Assembly (NCBI RefSeq): GCF_002849595.1 | Contig: NZ_NRQR01000018.1 | Location: 154,520-218,519, forward strand | DNA from: Luteimonas rhizosphaerae | Lineage (GTDB): Bacteria; Pseudomonadota; Gammaproteobacteria; Xanthomonadales; Xanthomonadaceae | Length of the DNA: 64,000 nt | Reading direction: 5' to 3' | Shown: positions 53,204 to 62,495 of the stretch, piece after piece | Layout of the letters: each line of letters begins with the position of its first letter | Position numbering within the stretch: position 1 is the stretch's first letter | The notes under the pieces: generated by a model | Databases searched by the model: none | Seen by the model: only the letters and a program-made list of their open reading frames with translations | Told to the model about the DNA's origin: nothing | Program-made: the position numbers and the translations under genes

Positions 53204-53887
53204 ATGTCCGAATCGTCTCCCGCCCCCGATCCCGCCGCCGCGACCGAAGTCCAGGCGCTGAAGTCCGACAGCTTCGGCCGGATCTCGCTGATGCGTGGCC
53301 GCGATGGCCTGTTCGTGCGGCGCGATCTGCGTCACGTGCCGCTGTGGCTGCGGTGGCCGGCCTGGGCGCTGGCGCGGCGCGAGGCACGCGGGCTGCGCCA
53401 GGTGGCCGGGCTCGCCGACACGCCCCAGCTGCTGGCCTGGGACGGACGTCGGCTCGACCGCAGCTACATGTCCGGCGCGGCGATGTACCAGCGACCGCCG
53501 CATGGCGATCTCGCGTACTTCCGCCGCGCGCGACGCCTGCTGCAGGCGCTGCACCGGCGGGGTCTCGCCCACAACGATCTGGCCAAGGAAGCGAACTGGC
53601 TGGTGCTCGACGACGGTCGCCCGGCGATCATCGATTTCCAGCTCGCCGTCGTCGGCCGGCCGCGCTCGCGCTGGATGCGGTTGCTGGCGCGCGAGGACCT
53701 GCGCCACCTGCTCAAGCACAAGCGCATGTACTGCCGCGCCGCGCTGACGCCGGTGGAAAAACGGGTGCTCAAGCGCACCTCGTGGCTGCGCGACGTCTGG
53801 TTCCGCACCGGCAAGCCGGTCTACCGCGTGGTGACGCGCAAGATCCTCAAGTGGGAAGACAACGAAGGCCAGGGGCCCAAACCCTGA
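53204..53887 (+). CDS. Small RIO/LPS-type protein kinase
   Basis: The 227-residue protein has the core of a protein or sugar kinase: glycine-poor N-lobe (SDSFGRISLMRGRDGLFVRR), catalytic loop LHRRGLAHNDLAKEANWLV (Asp and Asn present) and metal motif AIIDFQLAVV. It ends with a basic tail. This fits RIO1-like or lipopolysaccharide-core kinases (WaaP/KdkA relatives), which are often about this short. The ATG at 53204 follows the shadow of the fusion gene promoter. Substrate unknown; nearby lipid and cell-wall genes hint at an envelope role. Confidence 0.8.
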   Translation: MSESSPAPDPAAATEVQALKSDSFGRISLMRGRDGLFVRRDLRHVPLWLRWPAWALARREARGLRQVAGLADTPQLLAWDGRRLDRSYMSGAAMYQRPPHGDLAYFRRARRLLQALHRRGLAHNDLAKEANWLVLDDGRPAIIDFQLAVVGRPRSRWMRLLAREDLRHLLKHKRMYCRAALTPVEKRVLKRTSWLRDVWFRTGKPVYRVVTRKILKWEDNEGQGPKP

Positions 53888-53900
53888 GCGCCGATGCGGC

Positions 53901-54539
53901 TCACTCGATGCCGATGACCCGGCGCCCGCTGAAACGCCGCGCCTCGTCGAAGTCGTAACCCATCCGCAACGTGCCGACATCGGCGCATGCGCGGCAGGTC
54001 CGCATCGGCGTGACGAACAGCAGGCGCACGCCGCCGCCAGCCAGCGCTTCGCTGCCGTCAGGCTGGGCCGGCGCGACGGGACTCGCATCCGGATGCGCAC
54101 GACGGAACGCGACGAGATCCTGGCGCCCGGTGTCGACATCGGCCAGCGGGTCGTCGTCGACGTCGATGACGCGCCCGGCGGCGTCGACCAGCCAGGTGCC
54201 CTGGTTGGTGTTGGCGCGGAAGGGATACTCGGGCGTCGCGATGCCGACGCCGTCCGACTCGCGCCACGCCGCGATGTAACCCGCATCGCCGCGATCGGCC
54301 ACGCGCGCGTTCGCGGCCAGCGCGGCCGGCGTCGCCTCCGCATCGCGCATCGTGGTGCGCAGGCACTCTTCGACCGGCACGTCGCCGGTACGGCAGGCCG
54401 TGACGTCGCCGCGCCACACCGCATCGGGGCCGAGCGGCAGCGCGGTGTCGAACGCGCCCGCCGTCTCCGGCACGATCGCGGGCGGTGCATTGCAAGCGGT
54501 CAACGCGAGCAGCAGCAGGATGCAGGCAGCACGTGGCAT
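53901..54539 (-). CDS. Predicted lipoprotein
   Basis: The 212-residue protein starts PRAACILLLLALTAC (lipobox Cys at 16). The mature part has paired Cys (CRTGDVPVEEC near 68-78, and CRAC near 190) that could form disulfides in the periplasm, and an Asp-rich strand VIDVDDDPLADVDTG. Its final part has GYDFDEARRFSGRRVIGIE. I do not recognise the domain. It is convergent with the kinase gene, 13 bases apart, and divergent from the following dehydrogenase. Confidence 0.72.
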   Translation of the reverse strand: MPRAACILLLLALTACNAPPAIVPETAGAFDTALPLGPDAVWRGDVTACRTGDVPVEECLRTTMRDAEATPAALAANARVADRGDAGYIAAWRESDGVGIATPEYPFRANTNQGTWLVDAAGRVIDVDDDPLADVDTGRQDLVAFRRAHPDASPVAPAQPDGSEALAGGGVRLLFVTPMRTCRACADVGTLRMGYDFDEARRFSGRRVIGIE

Positions 54540-54659
54540 CGGTCGATCCGGGCGGGACGGCCGTCCAGTATTGCCGCTGCGACTGAATCCCGCCTGCAGC
54601 GGCGGGCTGCGCGCCGCGCCGCATAATGCCCGGCCATCCGCAGACTCCGGAGCGATCGC

Positions 54660-55478
54660 ATGTCGACCCTGGCCGGCAAGACCCTCTTCATCACTGGCGC
54701 CTCGCGTGGCATCGGCCTGGCGATCGCCGAACGCGCTGCGCGCGATGGCGCCAACGTCGCGATCGCCGCCAAATCCGAGGTCGCCAATCCCAAGCTCCCC
54801 GGCACGATCCACAGCGCCGCGCGCGCGGTCGACGCTGCGGGCGGCCGCGGTCTGGCGCTCCGGTGCGACATCCGCGAGGAAGACCAGGTGCACGCCGCGG
54901 TCACCGCGACCGTCGAGGCCTTCGGCGGCATCGACATCCTCGTCAACAACGCCAGCGCGATCTGGCTGCGCGGCACGCTCGACACGCCGATGAAGCGCTT
55001 CGACCTGATGCAGCAGGTCAACGCGCGTGGCAGCTTCCTGTGCGCGCAGGCCTGCCTGCCGCATCTGTTGAAGGCGCCGGACCCGCACATCCTCACCCTG
55101 TGCCCGCCGCCGTCGCTCGATCCCAAATGGTGGGCGCCGCACACCGGGTACACGCTGGCGAAGATGGGCATGAGCTTCGTCACGCTGGGGCTCGCGGCCG
55201 AGTTCGGACCGCAGGGCGTCGCGGTCAACGCACTGTGGCCGCGCACGCTGATCGGCACCGACGCACTGAACATGATTCCCGGCGTCGAGCGCGGCAATGG
55301 CCGCAACCCGACGATCATGGGCGACGCCGCGCATGCGGTCCTGGTCCGCGACGCCGCCGGCTTCCATGGCCGCTTCCTGATCGACGACGACGTGCTGGCC
55401 GAAGCCGGCATCACCGATCTCGACGCCTACGCGCTCGATCCCACGCAGCCGCTGCTGCCAGACCTGTTCCTGGACTGA
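54660..55478 (+). CDS. Short-chain dehydrogenase, HSDL2/SDR-like
   Basis: The 272-residue protein has the cofactor loop TGASRGIGLAIAERAA near 13, AAKSEVANPKLPGTIHSAAR (a segment typical of HSDL2-like proteins), NNASAIWLRG, and a Tyr-Lys pair in GYTLAKMGMSF. The catalytic Ser in the usual position is replaced by Pro-rich CPPPS. The C-terminus carries GRFLIDDDVLAEAGITDL. The substrate is unknown; related enzymes act on fatty acyl or hydroxysteroid compounds. It overlaps nothing and is convergent with the rhombosortase gene. Confidence 0.85.
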   Translation: MSTLAGKTLFITGASRGIGLAIAERAARDGANVAIAAKSEVANPKLPGTIHSAARAVDAAGGRGLALRCDIREEDQVHAAVTATVEAFGGIDILVNNASAIWLRGTLDTPMKRFDLMQQVNARGSFLCAQACLPHLLKAPDPHILTLCPPPSLDPKWWAPHTGYTLAKMGMSFVTLGLAAEFGPQGVAVNALWPRTLIGTDALNMIPGVERGNGRNPTIMGDAAHAVLVRDAAGFHGRFLIDDDVLAEAGITDLDAYALDPTQPLLPDLFLD

Positions 55479-55497
55479 TCCGCGCGCAACGCGCGCA

Positions 55498-55995
55498 TCA
55501 ATGGGCCGGCCGGTGCCGCGCGCGCCGCGCAACCGGCAGCGCCAGCGCGGCGCCGACGAGTGCGCCGGCCAGATGTGCGGCATGGATCACCGGAAACGCG
55601 GACGCCTCCGCGGCCGGCGCCCAGTGCTCCCAGACGAGCTTGCCGGCCAGCAACAGGGCACCGATCGCCGCGACACGGCCGCCACGGCGCAACAGCAGCC
55701 AGGCTGCCCCGCCGTGCAGCAGCCCTGACAGACCGGCGTACCACTGCAGGTCGGGTATGGCGAGCAGCAGCCCGGCCGCAGTCAGCGGCATCATCGACAG
55801 CGACGCGACCAGCAGCGGGCGCAGCTGTCGCATGCGCGCGGCGATCAGCGTCATCAGCACCAGCGCGACCAGGTTGATCGCGGCGTGGCGCAGGTCCAGA
55901 TGCATCCAGTGGCCACTCCACAGCCGCCACAGCTGGCCGGCGAGCACCGCGTCGCGGTCCAGCACCAGGGCGTCGAACACGCGCGCCTGCAGCAT
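55498..55995 (-). CDS. rrtA: Rhombosortase (rhomboid-family protease)
   Basis: Rhombosortases cleave proteins with a C-terminal GlyGly-CTERM signal in the inner membrane. From the ATG at 55995 the protein has 165 residues with WRLWSGHWMHLDLRHAAINL near residues 23-42, the catalytic Ser90 in GLSGLLHGG and the catalytic His141 in HAAHLAGA. The family normally has one more membrane helix ahead of this; it is not visible, so the start could lie upstream in frame (GTG at 56007 or ATG at 56088) or the N-terminus may be shortened. The neighbour on its 5' side ends with a GlyGly-CTERM tail, the expected substrate. Confidence 0.78.
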   Translation of the reverse strand: MLQARVFDALVLDRDAVLAGQLWRLWSGHWMHLDLRHAAINLVALVLMTLIAARMRQLRPLLVASLSMMPLTAAGLLLAIPDLQWYAGLSGLLHGGAAWLLLRRGGRVAAIGALLLAGKLVWEHWAPAAEASAFPVIHAAHLAGALVGAALALPVARRARHRPAH

Positions 55996-56024
55996 GGACG
56001 GCGACACGGCGTCAGGCCGGGCGA

Positions 56025-56909
56025 TCAGCCCCGGCGCCGCGCCGCGAGCAGCAGCGCGAGCGCGCCGAGCAGCGCGCCCAGTTCCCACAATCCGAGGCTG
56101 CCGCCGCCACCGCGGCCGCGCCAGCTACTGCCCGAACGGCGGTCGACCAGCTTCACCTGGCCCTCTTCGCGTACGCGCGTGCTGAAATCGGCGATCGCCA
56201 CGTCGAGGTTCGTGCTCATGTCGTCCATCGCGGCCTGGAAGCCCTCGCGTCCGAGACGCTCGCGGGTGTCCCCGACGCGGATCGCGGTGGAACCCGCGTC
56301 GCGCTGGTCCTGGCCGGGCGCGCGCAGCAGCAGCGTGCGCGAGGCCACGTCGAACACCGTCGTCTCGACGAAGGTGCTGACCTGGTTGCGCGTCGCCGGC
56401 ACGGTGTACGCGCCGATGATGGTCCAGTAGAGAAACGAGGCGGCGGTCTCGCCGGTATCGGCAACCTGGTCGTAGGACACCAGCGCGACGATATCCACAC
56501 CCTGCAGGCGGGCGATCTGCTCGAGGTTGTCGAAGCCACCCTTCGGGCGCAGGTAGGTGTCGGGGATGATCTCGATGCGGTCGATGAAGGGCTGGGCCTT
56601 GAACGTGTCCCGCACCTTCACCAGCAACTGCTGGCGATCGGCGGCGGTCAGGCCGGCCGGCTCGCGCGTCGACGGCACGAACATCAGGCCCACGCGGGCG
56701 GGCAGCCGCACTTCCGGCACGCCCTCCTGCGCCGGCTCGAACCGGGTGCCGGCGGGATACAGATAGTCGACCACGCTGCTTGAGACACCGGCGCGGTGGG
56801 TGGGGCCGTCGAAGAACGAGGCGCATCCGCCCAGCGCGGCGAGCGTAACAACGAAGGCGACGCAGCGGAGCGTGCGGCGGGCGGTGGCGGAGATCGGGTG
56901 CGTGTCCAT
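56025..56909 (-). CDS. Lipoprotein with GlyGly-CTERM tail, rhombosortase substrate
   Basis: The 294-residue protein has a lipoprotein signal (VTLAALGGC, Cys at 29) and a soluble domain with VVDYLYPAGTRFEPAQEGVP, VRLPARVGLMFVPS and YLRPKGGFDNLEQIARLQGV. Its end is a textbook GlyGly-CTERM: GRGGGGSLGLWELGALLGAL, then a run of Leu/Ala and ARRRG. So it has a lipid anchor at one end and a sorting signal at the other. Processing by the neighbouring rhombosortase would free the tail. It is encoded directly upstream, probably on one transcript. Its function is unknown. Confidence 0.82.
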   Translation of the reverse strand: MDTHPISATARRTLRCVAFVVTLAALGGCASFFDGPTHRAGVSSSVVDYLYPAGTRFEPAQEGVPEVRLPARVGLMFVPSTREPAGLTAADRQQLLVKVRDTFKAQPFIDRIEIIPDTYLRPKGGFDNLEQIARLQGVDIVALVSYDQVADTGETAASFLYWTIIGAYTVPATRNQVSTFVETTVFDVASRTLLLRAPGQDQRDAGSTAIRVGDTRERLGREGFQAAMDDMSTNLDVAIADFSTRVREEGQVKLVDRRSGSSWRGRGGGGSLGLWELGALLGALALLLAARRRG

Positions 56910-57148
56910 ACGGGTCCTTGGGTCGGGCGTCCGCCAACAGCGGACGCAGGACTATAGCGGGCCGGTCGCGGGATGCCGACGGGGCTGCCGCGCGCAGTGG
57001 CAGTCTTGCGGAGCGTTCGGCCGCACGCGCGCGGGCGTGCGGCGCGGCGCTATCGCAGGCAGTCCGCGCGCTGTCGTTGGCGGCACGGGCGGGTGGCCCG
57101 ATAATGCGGACGCCGGCGACCGCCTGCGCTTCCGATGGACCCGACCCC

Positions 57149-58396
57149 ATGACTGCCTCCCTGCCGCCAACCGGCCACGCCGCCGATCTCATCGCTCTCG
57201 CCCAGCGTCACGTGCTGCCGGTCTACCGGCCGCGCGAGCTCGTGCTCGAGCGCGGCGATGGCGCCCGCGTCTGGGACAGCGAAGGCCGCGAGTACGTCGA
57301 TCTGTCGGCCGGCATCGCCGTTTGCGGCCTGGGCCACAACGATCCCGATCTCGTGGCTGCACTGGTCGAACAGGCCGGCAAGCTGTGGCACACCAGCAAC
57401 GTGTTCTTCAGCGAACCGCCGCTGCGGCTGGCGGCCGAACTGGTCGCCGCCAGCGGTTTCGCCACGCGCACCTTCCTGTGCAATTCCGGCGCCGAAGCCA
57501 ATGAGGCGGCGATCAAGCTCGTGCGCAAGTGGGCCACCGCGCAGGGCCGCAGCCCGGATCGCCGCGTCATCGTGACTGCGCGCGGCAGCTTCCACGGCCG
57601 CACGCTGGCCGCGGTCACCGCGACCGCGCAGCCCAAGTACCAGGCTGGCTACGAGCCGCTGCCCGGCGGCTTCCGCTACGTCGACTTCAACGACATCGCC
57701 CAGCTCGACGCCGCGATGGCCGACGGCGATGTTGCTGCGGTGATGCTTGAGCCCGTGCAGGGCGAAGGCGGCGTCATGCCGGCCGCCGATGGGTATCTCG
57801 CTGCGGTGCGCGCGCTGTGCGATCGCCATGACGCGCTGCTGGTGCTCGACGAGATCCAGTGCGGCATGGGCCGCACCGGCACGCTGTTCGCGCATCCCCA
57901 GGATGGTGTCGTGCCCGACATCGTCACGCTGGCCAAGGCGCTCGGCGGCGGCTTCCCGATCGGCGCGTTGCTGGCCGGCCCGAAGGTCGCCGAGGCGATG
58001 CAGTTCGGCGATCACGGCACCACCTTCGGCGGCAACCCGCTCGCCGCGGCGGTCGCGCGCGTCGCGCTGCGCAAGCTGGCCTCGCCGGAAATCGCTGCCA
58101 ACGTGACGCGTCAGTCACGTGCGCTACGCGATGGTCTCGCCGCGCTCGATGCCGAGTTCGACCTGTTCTCCGAAGTCCGCGGCCGCGGCCTCATGCTCGG
58201 CGCCGTGCTGCGTCCCGAGCATGCCGGCAAGGCGGCGACGATCCTCGATCATGCCGCGCTTCATGGCCTGCTGATGCTGCAGGCCGGCCCCGACGTGCTG
58301 CGGTTCGTGCCGGCGCTGAACATCACCGACGCCGACATCGCCGACGGCCTGGCACGATTGCGCGCGGCGATCGTCGATGTCCTCGCCGCCGGCTGA
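57149..58396 (+). CDS. argD: Acetylornithine/succinyldiaminopimelate-type aminotransferase
   Basis: This class III PLP aminotransferase makes acetylornithine in arginine synthesis and may also act in lysine synthesis. The 415 residues contain YVDLSAGIAVCGLGHNDPDL, CNSGAEANEAAIKL, VMLEPVQGEGGVMPA, LDEIQCGMGRTG, the PLP-Lys in VTLAKALGGGFPIG and TFGGNPLAAAVA. The ATG at 57149 is the first with homology-like sequence after it. The short insertion-free length and motif set fit ArgD, but acyl-ornithine transaminases for other substrates look alike. It overlaps the HIT gene start by 20 bases. Confidence 0.9.
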   Translation: MTASLPPTGHAADLIALAQRHVLPVYRPRELVLERGDGARVWDSEGREYVDLSAGIAVCGLGHNDPDLVAALVEQAGKLWHTSNVFFSEPPLRLAAELVAASGFATRTFLCNSGAEANEAAIKLVRKWATAQGRSPDRRVIVTARGSFHGRTLAAVTATAQPKYQAGYEPLPGGFRYVDFNDIAQLDAAMADGDVAAVMLEPVQGEGGVMPAADGYLAAVRALCDRHDALLVLDEIQCGMGRTGTLFAHPQDGVVPDIVTLAKALGGGFPIGALLAGPKVAEAMQFGDHGTTFGGNPLAAAVARVALRKLASPEIAANVTRQSRALRDGLAALDAEFDLFSEVRGRGLMLGAVLRPEHAGKAATILDHAALHGLLMLQAGPDVLRFVPALNITDADIADGLARLRAAIVDVLAAG

Positions 58397-58728
58397 GTCC
58401 GCCGCGGACGGCTGCGCGTTCTGCGCGATCCTCGCCGGCACGCTGCCCGCGAGCTTCGTCTACGAGGATGCGCAGGTGGTCGCCCCGCATCGCACGCGCG
58501 GCCGATGCGGTCTTCGCACCCGACGGCCTCAACCTGTGGCAATCCAACCGCGAGGCCGGCGGGCAGGAAGTGCCGCACGTGCATCTGCACGTGCAACCGC
58601 GCAAAACGGGTGACGGCCTGCTGCGGATCTATCCGGACGCGCCGCCAGCGCCACCGGCACGCGCCGTCCTCGACGCGCTCGCGACGACGTTGCGCGCCGC
58701 GCTCGACAGGCCTCAGGCCAGCCCGTAG
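58377..58728 (+). pseudogene. HIT-family hydrolase, internally deleted and frameshifted
   Basis: The N-terminus (CAFCAILAGTLPASFVYEDA, 58377 to about 58480) is a normal HIT start. Then about 35-40 residues, including the conserved GHLLVVP-type middle of the family, are absent. The frame resumes one base out with RIARAADAVFAPDGLNLWQS and the catalytic histidine triad motif HVHLHVQPR, ending PQASP. A deletion whose length is not a multiple of three explains this. HIT proteins hydrolyse nucleotide conjugates such as AMP-lysine. The product is unlikely to work. It overlaps argD at its start and the HAD gene at its end. Confidence 0.85.
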
Positions 58729-59333
58729 CGACGCAACACCGTCCGCATCGAACGCGCATCGATCACCGTCTCGGCGTGCAGGCCGGCGGCACGCGCGCCC
58801 TGTACGTTGACGAACACGTCGTCGACGAACAACGTGTGCTGCGCGGGCACGTCGAAGTGTACGAGTGCCCGGTCGAAGGTCGCGCGTTCGGGCTTGCGTG
58901 CACCGAGCGCGCCGCTGCACAGCACGCGCCCCTCCAGCGCCGGGAACAGCGGCGCGACGATGCGCCGGATCGCGTCCGCCATCAGTGCGCCGTTGTTGGT
59001 CAGCACGCCGATCGGCAGACGCGCGGCGACGCCCGTGGCCAGCGCGAGGACGGCCGGGTCGACGCGGCTGCCGGCGATGCGCGCGTCGATCCACGTGTCG
59101 GCATCGAGGTTGCGGCCAAGCCCCGTTCCGAGTTCCTGCAGATAGGCCGACGTCGTGAGCAGGCCGCTGTCGTAGGCACGCTCCAGTCCGGAGTCGAACA
59201 GGGTGGCCGCGACCTGCGCCGGCGCGCAGCCTGCGGACTGCGCCAGGGCCGCGATCCGCGCATGGCGGTCGTAGTGCGCCAGCACGCCGTCGAAGTCGAA
59301 CACCACCAGCCGCAGCGGCGGCGGCGTTCTCAC
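58713..59333 (-). CDS. HAD-superfamily hydrolase
   Basis: The 206-residue protein has motif I FDFDGVLAHYD (nucleophile Asp), motif II GVLTNNG, motif III GARKPERATFDRAL (Lys) and motif IV FVDDVFVNVQGARAAG. The cap is small and helical, as in phosphatases of the HAD-IA/PGPase group. The start is GTG at 59333, overlapping the ion-channel stop as GTGA. Its substrate is unknown. It is the last gene of the thiE-hemL-channel unit. Confidence 0.87.
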   Translation of the reverse strand: MRTPPPLRLVVFDFDGVLAHYDRHARIAALAQSAGCAPAQVAATLFDSGLERAYDSGLLTTSAYLQELGTGLGRNLDADTWIDARIAGSRVDPAVLALATGVAARLPIGVLTNNGALMADAIRRIVAPLFPALEGRVLCSGALGARKPERATFDRALVHFDVPAQHTLFVDDVFVNVQGARAAGLHAETVIDARSMRTVLRRYGLA

Positions 59334-60226
59334 GGCGCGGATTCTTCCTGCGGCAGGCCGGTGCCGCAGCGGCGGCAATGCCAGGCTTCCTGTTCGTGGT
59401 CCCGCAGCCCGCATTCGGGGCAGCGCACGTTGCGGCGTTTCGGGCGCAGCGTACTGGCGAGCTCGGCGGTGTAGATGCCGGTGGGGACCGCGATGATGCT
59501 GTAGCCGATCAGGATCAGGATCGACGTGATGAAGCGGCCGAGTGGCGTGCCGGGCGAAATGTCGCCGAAGCCCACGGTGCCCATCGTCACCACGGCCCAG
59601 TACATGCCGGTGGGAATGCTGGTGAATCCGTGCTCGGGACCTTCGATGACGTACATCAGCGCGCCGAAGATGACGACGATCGTGATCAGCGCGGACACGA
59701 AGACCAGGATCTTGCGCCGGCTGCGGGCCAGCGCGGTGATCAGCACGCCGGCCTCGCTGGAGTACTGCACCAGTTTGAGCACGCGGAACACGCGCAGCAG
59801 CCGCAGCACCCGGATCACCAGCAGGTACTGGCTGCCCGCGAAGAGCAGCGAGAGGTAGCTCGGCAGGATCGCCAGCAGATCGATGACACCGAAGAAGCTG
59901 GTCGCGTAGCGCATCGGGCGGCGCACCGCCCACAGCCGCAATGCGTACTCGATGGTGAAGACGATCGTGAACGCCCACTCGGCCGCGACCAGCGCGCCGT
60001 GCCAGCGCGCCTTGATCGACGGCTCGCTGTCGAGCAGCACGACGATCACGCTGACGACGATCGCGACAATCAGTGCGATGTCGAAATTGCGTTCGCCGGC
60101 GGTCTCGTGGTGGAACAGCAACCGGTACATCCGGTTGCGCAGGCCGTCGGGACAGGCGGGCCGCAGGTCGCGTTCGAACGGACTCGCGCTCTGGTCCGCC
60201 CCGTCGTCCCGCGGCCCGTCGCTCAT
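59330..60226 (-). CDS. Voltage-gated-type potassium channel with zinc-ribbon tail
   Basis: The 298-residue protein has six helices of a KvAP/Kch-like channel: S1-S3, then an Arg-rich S4 ([16 protein letters not shown]), the pore with selectivity filter TMGTVGFGD and S6. The filter has Phe in place of the usual Tyr. The C-terminal 30 residues form a CX2C...CX2C zinc ribbon (CPECG and CRRCG), so the channel may be gated or anchored through a metal-binding tail. It overlaps hemL by four bases at its start (ATGA) and the HAD gene at its end. Confidence 0.86.
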   Translation of the reverse strand: MSDGPRDDGADQSASPFERDLRPACPDGLRNRMYRLLFHHETAGERNFDIALIVAIVVSVIVVLLDSEPSIKARWHGALVAAEWAFTIVFTIEYALRLWAVRRPMRYATSFFGVIDLLAILPSYLSLLFAGSQYLLVIRVLRLLRVFRVLKLVQYSSEAGVLITALARSRRKILVFVSALITIVVIFGALMYVIEGPEHGFTSIPTGMYWAVVTMGTVGFGDISPGTPLGRFITSILILIGYSIIAVPTGIYTAELASTLRPKRRNVRCPECGLRDHEQEAWHCRRCGTGLPQEESAP

Positions 60227-61518
60227 GTGCCGGCGACCCCGGCGAAGGCATCGCGCGCCGAGGCCAGCGTCGCGTCGATGACCTCCGGCCCGTGCGCGGA
60301 CGACATGAAGCCGGCCTCGTAGGCCGACGGCGCGAGGAACACGCCGCGTTCCCGCATCGCGTGGAAGAACCGGTTGAACGCCGCGCTGTCGCACGCGATC
60401 GCCTGCGCGTAGGTGTCCACGTCGGTCGCGTCGGTGAAGAACAGGCCGAACATGCCGCCGACGCGCGTCGTCGTGAACGGCACGCCGGCGGCGCGCGCGG
60501 CCGCTTCGAGACCGTCGCACAGACGGTTCGTGCTGTCCTCGAGCGCGTCGTGGAAGCCCGGCGCGGACACCAGATCCAGCATCGCCAGGCCGGCCGCCAT
60601 CGCCACCGGATTGCCGCTGAGCGTGCCGGCCTGGTAGATCGGCCCGGCCGGGGCGATCTGCTCCATCAACGCGCGGCTGCCGCCATAGGCGCCGACCGGC
60701 ATGCCGCCGCCGATGATCTTGCCGAAGGTGCTGATGTCCGGCATCACGCCGTAACGCGCCTGCGCGCCGCCGAGCGCGACGCGGAAGCCGGTCATCACTT
60801 CGTCGAAGATCAGCAGTGCGCCGTGGCGCGAGCACAGGGTGCGCAGATGCTGCAGATAGCCCGCGCGCGGCGGCAGACAGTTGGCGTTGCCCACGACCGG
60901 CTCGATGATCATGCCGGCGATCTGGTCGCCGGCCTTGTCGAACAGCGCGGTCGCGGCGTCGAAATCGTTGTAGGGCAGGGTCAGCGTCAGATCCGCGAGC
61001 GCCTTCGGCACGCCCGGCGACGTCGGCACGCCGAACGTCAGCGCACCGCTGCCGGCCTTCACCAGGAAGGAATCGCCGTGGCCGTGATAGCAGCCTTCGA
61101 ACTTGACGATGCAGCTGCGCCCGGTCGCGCCGCGCGCGAGGCGGATCGCCGACAGCGTGGCCTCGGTGCCGGAGTTGACCATGCGCACCATCTCGCACGA
61201 CGGGATCAGCGCGGTCAGGCGTTCGGCCATCGTGACCTCGGCCGCGCAGGGCGCACCGAACGACAGGCCGTCGCCGATCGCGCGCTTGACCGCCTGCCGC
61301 ACCTCGGCATGGTTATGGCCGACGATCATCGGTCCCCAGGACCCCACGTAATCGATGTAGCGGTTGCCGTCGACATCGAACAGGTAGGGACCATCCGCGC
61401 GCTGCACGAAGAACGGCTCGCCGCCGACCGACTTGAAGGCGCGGACCGGCGAATTGACGCCGCCGGGCAGCAGCGCCTTGGCGCGCTGGAACAGGGCTTG
61501 GGACTGGGACGATTCCAT
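60223..61518 (-). CDS. hemL: Glutamate-1-semialdehyde 2,1-aminomutase
   Basis: HemL makes 5-aminolevulinate in the C5 pathway of heme synthesis. The 431 residues show the class III transaminase fold: [19 protein letters not shown] at the start, [33 protein letters not shown] and the PLP-Lys in [14 protein letters not shown]. The ATG at 61518 ([10 protein letters not shown]) is the family start. It follows thiE by 51 bases and overlaps the channel gene. Confidence 0.95.
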   Translation of the reverse strand: MESSQSQALFQRAKALLPGGVNSPVRAFKSVGGEPFFVQRADGPYLFDVDGNRYIDYVGSWGPMIVGHNHAEVRQAVKRAIGDGLSFGAPCAAEVTMAERLTALIPSCEMVRMVNSGTEATLSAIRLARGATGRSCIVKFEGCYHGHGDSFLVKAGSGALTFGVPTSPGVPKALADLTLTLPYNDFDAATALFDKAGDQIAGMIIEPVVGNANCLPPRAGYLQHLRTLCSRHGALLIFDEVMTGFRVALGGAQARYGVMPDISTFGKIIGGGMPVGAYGGSRALMEQIAPAGPIYQAGTLSGNPVAMAAGLAMLDLVSAPGFHDALEDSTNRLCDGLEAAARAAGVPFTTTRVGGMFGLFFTDATDVDTYAQAIACDSAAFNRFFHAMRERGVFLAPSAYEAGFMSSAHGPEVIDATLASARDAFAGVAGT

Positions 61519-61569
61519 CGGAACTCCAACAGGAAGGGGCGGCACACGCGGCGTGCCGCCAGGCGGCGC

Positions 61570-62214
61570 TCAGATGTCGGCAGCGTCGAAACAGGCGCGG
61601 TAGGCGCGCGCGGCGGCGGGGGGATCCCGGGCGTCGAAGACGCCGCTGACCACGGCGACGAGATCGGCGCCCGCGGCCACCAGGCTGCGTGCATTGTCCG
61701 GGGTGATGCCGCCGATCGCCACCCGCGGCACGCCGAGCGTGGCGGCGTCGGCCAGCAGCGCGGGCGACGCGCGGCGCGCCAGCGGCTTGGTGGGCGACGC
61801 GAAGAATGCGCCGAACGCGACGTAGCCCGCGCCGGCGACGACCGCCGCGCGCGCCAGGGCGCCGTCGTCGTAGCAGGAGGCGCCCAGCAGCGCAGCCGGA
61901 CCCAGTGCCGTGCGCGCCTCGGTCAGGGCCCCATCGTGCTCGCCCAGATGCGCGCCATCGGCGCCGAGCGCGGCCGCCAGGCGCCAGTCGTCGTTGACCA
62001 GCAGCGGGACGCCGGCAGCCCGGCACAGCGGCAGCAGCGCCTCGACCTGGGCGCGTCGCAGCGCCGCATCGGCCTGTTTGTTGCGGTACTGCAGCCATGT
62101 CGCCTGCGGCAGGACCGCGGCGACCCGTTCCAGCAGGCGGGCCGTGTCGGCGTCGTCCGGCGTCAGCAGGTACAAGCCGCGGGGAGGCGACGCATCAGGA
62201 GTGGGGGACGACAT
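61570..62214 (-). CDS. thiE: Thiamine-phosphate synthase
   Basis: ThiE joins HMP pyrophosphate and thiazole phosphate into thiamine phosphate. The 214-residue TIM-barrel protein has [49 protein letters not shown] and [11 protein letters not shown]. The ATG at 62214 gives family length. It is divergent from the rubredoxin gene (73 bases) and precedes hemL, an order also seen in Xanthomonas. Confidence 0.94.
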   Translation of the reverse strand: MSSPTPDASPPRGLYLLTPDDADTARLLERVAAVLPQATWLQYRNKQADAALRRAQVEALLPLCRAAGVPLLVNDDWRLAAALGADGAHLGEHDGALTEARTALGPAALLGASCYDDGALARAAVVAGAGYVAFGAFFASPTKPLARRASPALLADAATLGVPRVAIGGITPDNARSLVAAGADLVAVVSGVFDARDPPAAARAYRACFDAADI

Positions 62215-62287
62215 GGGCGTGGGTTCCGGTACGGGAGCGGGGGTGGGACAATGCAGCGCTCCCGCTTCCGCTGCCCCGGCATTATCG

Positions 62288-62479
62288 ATGAACGAGTCCA
62301 CCCAGCAGGCCGCCTTCCGCACGTGGATGTGTGTCGTCTGCGGTTTCATCTACGACGAAGCGGACGGCATCCCCGACGAAGGCATCGCACCGGGCACGCG
62401 CTGGGAAGACGTGCCCGAGACCTGGACCTGTCCGGATTGCGGTGTCACCAAGGACGATTTCGAGATGATGGCGCTCTGA
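62288..62479 (+). CDS. Rubredoxin
   Basis: The 63-residue protein binds one iron with four Cys in [10 protein letters not shown] and [13 protein letters not shown], spaced as in classical rubredoxins, between them the acidic loop [17 protein letters not shown]. It carries electrons, for example to alkane hydroxylase or in oxidative stress. It is divergent from thiE, with overlapping promoters in 73 bases. Confidence 0.95.
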   Translation: MNESTQQAAFRTWMCVVCGFIYDEADGIPDEGIAPGTRWEDVPETWTCPDCGVTKDDFEMMAL

Positions 62480-62495
62480 GTCGCGTCGTGGCGGC

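Noticed and set aside
51148..53958. 936-codon plus-strand frame antisense to the DedA fusion
   Set aside because: Repetitive Arg/Gln/His composition and no start context; the minus strand has clear membrane domains.
57135..57152. Five-codon upstream frame overlapping the argD start
   Set aside because: Too short to support and without a ribosome site or amino-acid bias; likely chance.
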